The notes beneath the pieces were generated by a model. That model searched no databases and was not told the DNA's origin. It worked only from the letters and a program-made list of their open reading frames with translations. Below are positions 7,001 through 12,803 of a stretch of DNA of 12,803 nucleotides, one piece after another. A program made the translations under genes and the position numbers. Location of the stretch: positions 34,081 through 46,883 of the forward strand of contig KQ481995.1 of NCBI GenBank assembly GCA_001430745.1, given 5' to 3'. The DNA comes from Auxenochlorella pyrenoidosa. Lineage: Eukaryota > Chlorophyta > Trebouxiophyceae > Chlorellales > Chlorellaceae. Numbering within the stretch: the first letter of the stretch is position 1; each line of letters starts with the position of its first letter.

Positions 7001-9520
7001 AGAGACCCCGGCAGGGCATGGCCTGAAAAAAGTCACGCAAGGGTGCAGAAATGAGGGTGTCAGTGCGCCCTGCCCCTGCTCGCCTGACCCAGGCCACCAC
7101 TGGCTTTGTGATGCGCCCAGCCTTGAGCGCGTCCACCAAGCTGTACTCATCCCGGCCTGGGAGGGGAGCGGTAGGCAGAGAGGGAGGCCAAGGCTCGGTT
7201 GGGCAGGGGAAGCAGTGCAGAGGGCGCAGAAGACATGCAGCAGACATCTGCCGGCCAGTCGATGTGACACGCCCAGGCAGGCCGAGCACCCCTCACCTCC
7301 TATCTCCCCAAGCACCACAATCATCTTGACCTGCAGCGCAACAAGAGCAGCTGGTCCATTCAGTGACCTGCCGGAGCTTGCAACAGGGGACGGCAGCAGG
7401 GAAAGGGGGCCCAAGGCAGGCGACGGGCACTACAGCACAGCAGGGCACCAGGCGGCAGCGCAGCGAGCGCACACACGGGAGCAGCAGCTGGCGACCTCGC
7501 CTGGGGGATGTTCTGGTACCGCAGGCAGTGGTCGGACAGAGTGGATCCGGGGAAGGCGTCGCCGCCAATGGCGATGCCTGCAGGGGGGAGGAGAGCGGCA
7601 GTCGGGGCGCGGCACGGCAGGCAGCACAGCAGGCAGGCAGCACGGCAGAGCGGGCGTGGTGAGCATGCCGGCCCTCCCTGCGCACCCTCGTAGATGCCGT
7701 CTGCCGCGCGGGCCACGACGTTGTACATCTCGTTGCTCATCCCGCCGCTCTTCGAGACAAAGCCCACGGAGCCGGGGCGGTACAGCTTGCAGGCGACGAT
7801 GTTGTCCAGGGTGCCCGCGGCGTCGCCAATCTTGAAGGCGCCGGCCTGAGTAGGACAAAGGGGATGCGCAGCAGCGGGCAGCCGCCGGTCAACAACAGGC
7901 GACGCCCGGTGGACGGCCGGGCGCACGGCATCCTGTACTGCCGGACAACACGGCAAGCAGACCCAGAGAGGCGCGGCGGCGCGGCCAGCAGTGCAGCAGG
8001 TGCCTGGCAAGCCTGAGGGCGTCCAGCGCAGGGCCCCGTAGGCAACTTCTCTAGCGTTCGAGCCCTGAAGCTGCAGCCCCACCTGCACGCCGCCCACGGT
8101 GGCGGGGCCGATAATGATCTTGTGGTGCTGCTGGGCATACGCGATGAGCTGCTTGGTGTCGCGCTCCGGCACGCCCTGCGAACGGCCAGGGGCAGCAGGT
8201 TGTAGCAGTGGGTAGCCACAGCAGAGCAGCAGCTAGATAGCAGGCCGTGTGTGCCATGCCATACTTTGAGTTCAGCAGGCACACGCCCAGCACCCGCATG
8301 GTGCAAAGGCATCGATGGAATTGCAGCGCCGCGGCGGGCAACACGGCGCAGCACACAGCTGCCCGCACGGTCCATGCACGCCACGCAGGGCAGCGTGCAG
8401 CACCCACCTCTGCAATGATGGCGCACACCCGGATGGTGGGCTGCTTCAGCGCCTCCAGGGAGGACTCAAACGCAGACCTGCGAGAGCGGCAGCAGCAGGT
8501 GACAGGTTTTTGCCCTGGCTGTGAGGGCGAGCGGCGCATCCGGCTGCACGCCAGCGCATGCCCCTTGCCGGCGGGAGCAGAAGATCGCGGCCTCTGCAGA
8601 GGGGCCGCCGCAGCAGGCCGCCGAAACCGGCCATTAAGGCCCACAGTCGTGATCTCAAGGTATCTCACCGGAACGACGCAAAGTTCACAAACACATCGGC
8701 CTTGGGGAAGGCGGCCGCCGCCTCCTCAATGCTACCCACCTGCATGCAGGGCAGGGCGTGGGCAGACGGCACCGGACGTCGATAAGCGACCCCTGGGCCG
8801 TAATGACCATGAACACTTGCAGCAGCAGCGCGCGAAGCATGAGCAGCACCCATGATTGACATGGTCAAGGTTGGGCCCAAAAAAACCAGGGTACCGACGA
8901 CAGCTGGCCGGTCAAAAGACGAAAAGGTCAAACGATTGGTTTGCACCTGCGGGATGGCCACCTCCTCCCGCCCGAAGAAGACTTTCTGGAAGCCGCCCGA
9001 GCTGCCTGGCTGCACAATCACCGCCACCGATGGCGTCTTGCGGCCTGCTCGCACAGTAGGGGCATGCAAGTGGCTAGTGGGTCGGAATGGAAAGCACATG
9101 TGGGCGGGAGGCGGCAGAGCGCGGGGCAGCAAGCTCTTGCTGCGCTCACCGCATAGGAAGTCAAAGTCCAGCATGCGCTGCACGGGCAGCTGCTTCCTGC
9201 AATTGATGGGTGAAAAAGGGTGTGCGTGGACCAGTCACGGCGGCGCCTCGGCAAGCAGCGGCGGCGGCAACCAGCCCTCAAAACAAAGGGTCGTCCGAAA
9301 GACTTGGATGTGCCCCTGCATTCCACGGAGTCGGGTGCACGCTCCAAGCGGCCCGGGTGGGGCAGCGAGGGTCTCGGAGACAACCGCTTTCGGAACTGTA
9401 CGCAGGCGATGCACTCGAATGGGCCTACCAGTTATAAAATATGGCCATGGTCTCTTTTGTGAACAGCTGCCCCGCATGACTGAGGCCAAAAGCCCCAGGC
9501 GAGCGCGGGCTAGCGGCCAT
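1853..9520 (-). CDS. ACLB: ATP-citrate synthase (ATP-citrate lyase) subunit B, 25 exons, complete
   Basis: ACLB pairs with ACLA to cleave citrate with ATP and CoA, giving cytosolic acetyl-CoA and oxaloacetate. Exons (high to low): 9520-9429, 9196-9150, 9044-8947, 8739-8669, 8477-8408, 8175-8083, 7845-7686, 7577-7501, 7330-7297, 7156-7084, 6894-6810, 6596-6523, 6364-6259, 5864-5743, 5355-5261, 4993-4933, 4786-4708, 4492-4443, 4107-4039, 3649-3574, 3135-3069, 2921-2890, 2400-2340, 2147-2105, 1886-1853. They sum to 1869 nt, 622 residues plus TGA; plant ACLB is about 608. The succinyl-CoA-synthetase-like half has GPATVGG (149-155), SKSGGMSNE (188-196) and the phospho-His motif VQFGHAG (His287). 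The citrate-synthase-like half has ADHGP (His427), GIGHR (His502) and LNVDG (Asp553). These equal human ACLY 760, 900, 975 and 1026 with a constant offset of 473, so the lyase should be active. The start at 9520 (CACCAATGG context) adds about 14 residues before the conserved GQLF segment. No targeting peptide is evident. Introns 8 and 10 are GC-AG. Confidence 0.97.
1887..2104 (-). other. ACLB intron 24 with long C-rich tract before the acceptor
   Basis: On the plus strand, 1897-1995 is an almost unbroken run of G and T with many GGGG and GGGT blocks. In the transcript this is a CCCC/ACCC pyrimidine tract just upstream of the CTGCAG acceptor of the last exon. The tract probably serves as the polypyrimidine tract. 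The plus strand of the DNA could fold as a G-quadruplex. Confidence 0.6.
2373..2397 (-). repeat. Source copy: 5' part of ACLB exon 23
   Basis: This 25-nt stretch encodes DIGYLNG at the start of exon 23. Copies of it recur in the preceding intron at 2723-2747 (one mismatch in 25) and 2445-2467 (about three mismatches in 23), all in the same orientation. Homology to plant ACLB ([14 protein letters not shown]) shows that this copy is the functional one. Confidence 0.85.
2414..2471 (-). repeat. Intron 22 repeat A (degenerate exon-23 fragment plus A-rich tail)
   Basis: Direct repeat of the segment 2691-2751. Both begin on the plus strand with GCAG.AGA.CAGTAA.AACAAG, continue through an A-rich stretch, and end in the exon-23-like sequence GCCAATGTCCA. 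In the ACLB direction A reads approximately [11 protein letters not shown]. It is more diverged than repeat B and has no convincing splice sites. Confidence 0.75.
2500..2690. repeat. Imperfect inverted repeat (about 91-nt arms) within ACLB intron 22
   Basis: The left arm 2500-2590 and right arm 2599-2690 are reverse complements apart from about ten substitutions and two short gaps by eye (roughly 85-90% identity), with only eight bases between them (2591-2598). Shared blocks include GGCAACACGTT and TAGGATGCTGGCT. In the intron RNA this would fold into one long hairpin. It lies exactly between direct repeats A and B. It could be a MITE-like insertion, a hairpin formed by replication error, or a small-RNA precursor. 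I see no clear target-site duplication and no transposase. Confidence 0.85.
2691..2751 (-). repeat. Intron 22 repeat B (near-exact copy of exon 23 start)
   Basis: In the ACLB direction this segment starts after CCGGCAG, resembling a 3' splice site, and runs into TGGACATTGGC followed by ACCTGAACGGCC, differing at one base from the true exon 23 over 25 nt. It then diverges into a T-rich stretch shared with repeat A. Read in the exon 23 frame it gives approximately [14 protein letters not shown]. It lacks the conserved LARSIGLIG continuation, so it is a partial copy, not a full alternative exon. Confidence 0.8.
3136..3260. repeat. G/T-rich tracts at the 3' side of ACLB intron 20
   Basis: Two plus-strand tracts, 3141-3178 and 3222-3260, consist of GGT/GGGTT units and an uninterrupted G run. 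In the transcript the first is a CCAACCCC-like pyrimidine tract directly upstream of the GGGCAG acceptor of exon 21. The pattern resembles that in intron 24. G-quadruplex formation on the plus strand is possible. Confidence 0.6.
3497..3600 (-). repeat. Three tandem copies of the exon 20 end and its 5' splice site
   Basis: The end of exon 20 (NYTLQK, then the donor) occurs three times with spacing of 34-35 nt: donors after 3574 (AAAAG then GTGGGTC), after 3539 (same sequence) and after 3505 (CAGAAG then GTGCAG). The outer copies both contain AACTACACGCTGCA; the middle one keeps only the last part. Frame with exon 21 is kept by the first donor (homology supports it) and by the third, which adds 69 nt (3505-3573). 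The middle donor would shift frame. Confidence 0.9.
3877..3899 (-). repeat. Third, truncated copy of the exon 19 end
   Basis: Twenty-three bases identical to the last part of exon 19 including the donor G/GT (encoding RVELLQR). It lies 71 nt beyond the second copy. Upstream of it in the transcript the sequence diverges, so only the donor end is duplicated. Confidence 0.8.
3945..3991 (-). repeat. Perfect copy of the exon 19 3' end and donor inside intron 19
   Basis: Forty-seven bases identical to 4034-4080, offset 89 nt. The copy spans the codons for [14 protein letters not shown] plus the splice donor. The transcript reads GTGTGAG then CAAGGAC at its start, so an AG acceptor is available at 3990-3989 and a donor after 3950. 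The resulting 39-nt block has the same phase (2 to 2) as the intron and contains no stop. Between copy and source lies a CA/GT dinucleotide repeat. Confidence 0.92.
4009..4038. repeat. CA/GT microsatellite at the 5' end of ACLB intron 19
   Basis: About thirty bases of alternating A and C on the plus strand; in the transcript the intron begins GTGTGTGTG directly at the donor of exon 19. It is the spacer between the exon edge and its perfect copy and may have mediated slippage. Confidence 0.9.
4034..4080 (-). repeat. Source copy: 3' end of ACLB exon 19
   Basis: True exon 19 end; it encodes the conserved [14 protein letters not shown] segment that follows catalytic His502. It is the template of the copies at 3945-3991 and 3877-3899. 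Confidence 0.9.
6081..6228. repeat. Minisatellite of CA-rich units in ACLB intron 13
   Basis: Three units of about 40, 43 and 65 nt, each made of GCAGGCACACACAC, a CGCAC stretch, then GAGCGCGGC and a GATGGCA or similar end. The third unit has an expanded CA run. It lies in the middle of a 394-nt intron and is away from the splice sites. Confidence 0.88.
6895..7083 (-). other. ACLB intron 10, GC-AG type
   Basis: The exon ends GTCAG and the intron starts GCGAGC; the acceptor is CTGCAG before CGGCACC. Joining gives [11 protein letters not shown], matching the plant AWVSGTCA segment. The only nearby GT (in GGGTCAGG) gives the wrong phase and loses Val-Ser. GC donors with a strong CAG exon flank are the known minor class spliced by the U2 spliceosome. 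Confidence 0.88.
7331..7500 (-). other. ACLB intron 8, GC-AG type
   Basis: The exon ends CCCCAG and the intron starts GCGAGG; the acceptor is CTGCAG before GTCAAGATG. Joining gives [18 protein letters not shown], matching the family. The nearby GT five bases further on (GAGGTCG) would put the next exon out of frame. The donor is nearly the same as that of intron 10. Confidence 0.88.
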
Positions 9521-10415
9521 TGGTGCTCCCTTTGGTTTCCGAGCGCCCAAAGTGCTGGAGCGAAGCGCAATCCCGCTGAGAATCGTGCGATCGGGGGGCT
9601 GCAAACGGCTGAGTGACGGCTGACAGCGCCCGCGCTGTGGCGGGAAGCGGGGTCACCCAGCATGCTGCAGCCGTTGCACGCTGCGGCGTCTGCAGTCACT
9701 CTGCTATTTCAGTGTTCCTGCACTCAGGCTGGTGTAATGCCGCCAGCAGCCTGCCGCTCACTCTTGTGCAGCCATGTCAACTGGATGCTCCACATGGGCT
9801 CCGTCTTGGCGGCCCAGAGGGACTGCTCCTAGGCCTCGGGCCCAGCCTCAACTGTGTGCCAACTAGCCACGGCGCACAACACACCACTGATGTTCAATGT
9901 GACCCCATGGCAGCCAAGCTGCAGGTGTGAGAGCTGCGCGTACACAGCAGGCCTTGCGTGGCGAAAGGTTTCTTGTGCATCCAGCCATGCCAGCCTGGCT
10001 CACTTGTTTGCCGAGGTTCTTTATCTCTTTGGTCTGTGCACAAATAGTGGCGGTTTCACGGCTCAAGCAGTTGTCAGCACCTCAAGAAGATATTTTCGAG
10101 ATGCTCCCCGCACCCTGCTTCGTCTGCCCTGTTCCTGACCTTGCGCAGCCTGCTGCAAGAACAGCTTAGAAAGCGCTGCTGAGGGGCCGTGCATTCGACC
10201 ATCTAGTTGCTAGGGTTATCTCAACAACGAATGCAGGCCTGCTGCTGAAGACACAGCGGCGGCGGCACACGCTGAGCACGCTCAGCCACACCACATTGAC
10301 CTAGCAGCGGCTGCTGTCATTTCGGACCTACATATAATTATCTGCTTGCAAACCACAAATTTTTCCCTCATCATTGTAAGGCCCGGTGGAGTGGTCGCGG
10401 AGGAACTCGAGAGCG
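9521..10415. promoter_or_regulatory. Shared upstream region of ACLB and the four-TM gene
   Basis: Nearly 900 nt separate the divergent start codons, so both promoters should lie here. No coding exon was recognised. A run CATATAATTATC at 10331-10342 is the most AT-rich short stretch, 75-85 nt before the proposed start of the plus-strand gene, and could be its TATA-like element. No clear TATA element was seen for ACLB. There is no evidence of shared regulation beyond the arrangement. Confidence 0.45.
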
Positions 10416-11742
10416 ATGGCCCTGAACGAGGTGCGGGGAGCGGAGGTGTTTGAAGACCACAGCTGCATGATGCGTGAGGAAGAGAACGCTATATCGCGGC
10501 GGCAAACACTGCTGCCACGGGCGCCGCCGCTACCGCCCAACCGCCCGCCGGGCTGCCTGTCGGGGCGTGCCCTCTCCTCGAGTACTCCTTATCAGTCTCC
10601 GTTCTCCACACCAACAGGGCATCAAGGGCTTTCTCATGCTCTGCACCTGTGGCTGGGTGGTCTTCCTGGTCGGCACCGCCATCCAGCACCACGGCTGCAG
10701 GGCAGACACAGGCATGTGCAGCACCTGGGCTGCTCTGCTGCCTCGTGACAACAACTGGCTGACTGGCCTTCTACTGGGCAGCGGCCCGTCTGGCATTAGC
10801 AGGCCATCAGTGATTAATTGCTCGGCAACGTATCTGCCGCAGGCACCCTGGCTGCCCAGCGCGACGAGCTGTTCAGGCACAGCGGCATCCCCCCGCACGC
10901 CAGCTGTGCCCACACGCTTGGGTGGCACTGGTTTGTGCTCTTTGTCCAGCTGGCGGCACTGCTCCTCACAGCCCGAGTGCTTTCTTCCGCCAAGGGCAGC
11001 TGGCGTGTGACCTCGCTGGCAATGCTGGTACTGGCGACTTCGTACCTGCTGCCGCTCTGGTGAGGCGCTGATGTGCATGCAGCACCTGCCACAACCCAGG
11101 CCCGGCCAACCACACACCCCATTAATCAACCACTTGCTCTGCACCTTCCCTCTTTGCCACGGTGCAGCCAAGCAAACGTGATGCTGCTGCACAACAGCGG
11201 CGCTGTCTCTGCTGAGCTGGCCACTGGCGGTGCATCCGCCACGACCGTAGCAGGTGGGTGGCGGGTCGAGCGAGCCTCTGCTGGGTGCGGTGATGGGCAT
11301 CGTCCTCCTCTGACAGCCGGAGTGCCTCCTGCACGCAGGAACCATGACCAGCTCCATCTTCAACATCCTCCTCATCTGCTGGGTGGGCGCCTGCTCTGGG
11401 GGCGACCAGGGTGAGGAAGCCCGGCCAGGCGTACCGCAGCAGGAGGGCCGGAAAGGCCAGAGGGATGGGCAACTGCACGCCGGTCTGTCGCGTCAGCGCT
11501 GCATGCACCGCCCGGTGGTGTGTGTCGACGCTGCATGCATACTTTTATGTTTAAAATGTGAACTTCTCTTTAAGAGCGCAGGGAGCGCCCATGACGGTGT
11601 GGATGAGCTGCACCTGGAGGCGCACATGGCAGCCAAGCTGGCAGTCATGAAGGCAGGCCGCTCCGCTGCCGGCTCCCAGCCCGCCACTCCAACCGCCGGC
11701 CTGCTGGGCAGCAGCTATGGCCGTGGCAGCCATGTGCACTGA
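10416..11742 (+). CDS. Small predicted four-transmembrane protein of unknown function
   Basis: Exons with clear borders: 10618-10744, 10843-11059, 11168-11253, 11339-11410, 11582-11742 (stop TGA at 11740-11742); together 220 residues with frame kept at every junction. Exon 1 is uncertain: an ATG at 10416 followed by a donor at 10431 (five residues) or 10446 (ten residues) would join in phase. The donor at 10745 (CCTC/GTGACA) is weak but phase-correct. Four hydrophobic segments are visible: FLMLCTCGWVVFLVGTAI, WFVLFVQLAALLLTARVL, VTSLAMLVLATSYLLPL and MTSSIFNILLICWVGA. Between the first two is a Cys-containing loop (CRADTGMC, then PPHASCAHT). The C-terminal tail of about 50 residues is polar, Ala/Gly/Ser-rich and ends GRGSHVH. 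The four-TM, short-tail form resembles uncharacterised algal membrane proteins, but I cannot assign a family. Divergent from ACLB and followed in tandem by CGLD27. Confidence 0.68.
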
Positions 11743-11758
11743 GATGGGGGAGACCTTG

Positions 11759-11763
11759 TGTAA
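11759..11763 (+). terminator. TGTAA polyadenylation signal of the four-TM gene
   Basis: TGTAA lies 16 nt after the stop codon at 11742 (context CTTGTGTAAACG). Chlorophyte cleavage usually follows this signal by 10-20 nt, giving a very short 3' UTR. A longer UTR using another signal cannot be ruled out. Confidence 0.5.
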
Positions 11764-12133
11764 ACGTGGACTGTGCCCTCGTGATGTGCTCACATTGAGA
11801 GGCATCAAGGGAGAGGATTCGGGCATGCTCAAGTAGTGCAGTTCTGTGAAGGCAGGCTGGCTGACGGGGGCTGGCCAGCTGCATCGCATCCCCGCCCGGC
11901 GCACGCTCCCCGCACCTCCGCCTTGTGCCGCCTGCTGGGTTGCCACCTGCCGCCGCCATCCAGGTGGCCTCGTCAGCCCAGCCATCTGCCCTCTGTGCAG
12001 CCTCGAGCACAATTCGTCGCCTCCGACCTGCGCCTGTCGAGGCTAGAAGTAGACTTCTTGGCGCCGGCGTGCCCACTCAGCCTGCTCCCGTTGCCTCGGC
12101 CGACAGGGCGGCGGGCACGGGACATCGATCGTC
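11764..12133 (+). other. Intergenic region and 5' UTR of the CGLD27 homologue
   Basis: Between the end of the four-TM gene and the start codon at 12134. Open frames here are Pro/Arg/Ser-rich with no recognisable domain. The promoter of the downstream gene must be within this stretch, but no clear element was seen. Confidence 0.5.
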
Positions 12134-12722
12134 ATGGTGCAGCTGCTTGGGCCTGTGGCCCAGGCCGCTAGCCCGGCGCAGCAGCGGGCCAGCGGCAGCA
12201 GCAGGGGTGGCTCGAGCGGCCCGTGCAGCGGCCCATTCAGGCGGAGCTGCATCCAGCAGCCCATTCCACAGCAGCAGCAGCCTCGCCGTCGGCTGGCAGC
12301 ACCTGCCGGGCGGCAACGCCTGGCACCGGCGGCAGCTCGAAAGGAGGCGGGCGGCGCGGGGCTGAACCGCCTCGAGTCTCCCGTCCCCCGGGAGCAGCGC
12401 CCAGTGAACGAGCTGCAGCAGCTCAAGGACACGCCGCTGCTGGCATGGGTGCGCTGGGAGGGGTGCCCAGCCTGACTTGTGCAAGCCAGCAGGATGCGTG
12501 AGCATTCCTCGCTGGCCCGCAGGAGCACTTGCATGCTCCCGTCATGTCTGAGCTGAGCCCTGCACTCCGGCATGACTCCCAATTCGTGTCGGCGCTAGCC
12601 CCGCCCTGCAGGCCACACTAGAGCTGCCCGAGTATGCCAAGCGGCTGGCCATCCTCTACTCTGGCGTCTTCCTGCTGCTGGGCGGGCCCATCGCGGCGCA
12701 GACTTTTGAGCCGCTGGAGCAG
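12134..12722 (+). CDS. CGLD27: CGLD27/Ycf36-like (DUF1230) plastid protein, N-terminal part
   Basis: Exon 1 is 12134-12448 and exon 2 is 12612-12722, both phase 0 with GT-AG borders; 142 residues are visible and the gene continues beyond the window. Residues 1-80 are rich in Ala, Ser, Arg, Gln and Pro with few acidic residues, as expected for a chloroplast transit peptide. Then comes LESPVPREQRPVNELQQLKD, matching the family's CPVP.EQ.P.NEY.ELK start, followed by TPLLAW and, in exon 2, LPEYAKRL and GGPIAAQTF, corresponding to the family's LP.Y...L and ...GPIA..SF. The hydrophobic stretch LAILYSGVFLLLGGPIAA is the first membrane segment. Family members occur in cyanobacteria, red algal plastids (ycf36) and plants; the Arabidopsis protein is linked to chloroplast iron homeostasis. 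The role here is inferred from family only. The start could lie further upstream because the frame stays open. Confidence 0.84.
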
Positions 12723-12803
12723 GTGTGTGCGTGTGTGTGTGTGGAGGGGGGTGGGGTGGGGGGGCGGGGTGGGGGGGGGGGGGGGGGGGGCGGGGGGGGG
12801 AGG
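12723..12803 (+). repeat. GT repeat and G-homopolymer tract in CGLD27 intron 2
   Basis: The intron starts GTGTGTGCG, passes through a short GT run and then becomes nearly all G up to the window edge. This is the least reliable sequence in the window; homopolymer length may be wrong. Confidence 0.8.

Noticed and set aside
9431..9442. TTATAAAATATG as a TATA box for a plus-strand gene
   Set aside because: It lies inside ACLB exon 1 coding sequence (the complement encodes IFYN) and is about 980 nt from the next plus-strand start.
10467..10473. Donor C/GTGAGG at 10474 as the end of exon 1 of the four-TM gene
   Set aside because: It has the best consensus but leaves phase 1 when read from the ATG at 10416, which puts the well-supported exon at 10618 out of frame.
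12760..12803. G-homopolymer as telomere or other functional element
   Set aside because: There is no telomere-type repeat unit; it is simple low-complexity intron sequence or an assembly-edge artefact.

Overview
This window is nuclear DNA of a green alga. It is very GC-rich, its genes are split by many short (about 100-490 nt) spliceosomal introns, and all three recognisable proteins are eukaryotic or green-lineage families. The plant-type ATP-citrate lyase subunit B, a Ycf36/CGLD27 plastid protein and TGTAA-type polyadenylation signals fit a chlorophyte. A Chlorella-like trebouxiophyte is my guess, not something the sequence proves. No bacterial operon, tRNA, rRNA, CRISPR array or intact transposon was recognised.

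Layout. (1) Positions 204-1057, plus strand: the last three coding exons of a mitochondrial fission process protein 1 (MTP18/MTFP1) homologue; its 5' end lies outside the window. (2) Positions 9520-1853, minus strand: a complete 25-exon gene for ATP-citrate synthase subunit B (ACLB), reconstructed here exon by exon as 622 residues, with all four catalytic residues at a constant offset of 473 from human ACLY numbering. (3) Positions about 10416-11742, plus strand: a gene for a small protein of unknown function with four predicted membrane segments; its first exon is uncertain. (4) Positions 12134-12722 and onward, plus strand: the first two exons of a CGLD27/Ycf36 (DUF1230) plastid protein, running off the right edge through a G-homopolymer. 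Genes 1 and 2 converge, genes 2 and 3 are head-to-head across about 0.9 kb, and genes 3 and 4 are in tandem. Apart from being neighbours, the genes share no obvious pathway; ACLB would need an ACLA subunit encoded elsewhere.

The unusual material is inside the ACLB introns. Introns 19, 20 and 22 each carry direct copies of a neighbouring exon edge, in two cases including the 5' splice site. Introns 19 and 20 could each be spliced so that a duplicated piece is added in frame (13 or 23 residues). Intron 22 also holds a near-perfect inverted repeat with arms of about 91 nt. Two of the 24 introns use GC-AG instead of GT-AG borders, and protein homology and reading frame force that choice. I see no complete novel multi-gene system; these intronic duplications are the most interesting feature.
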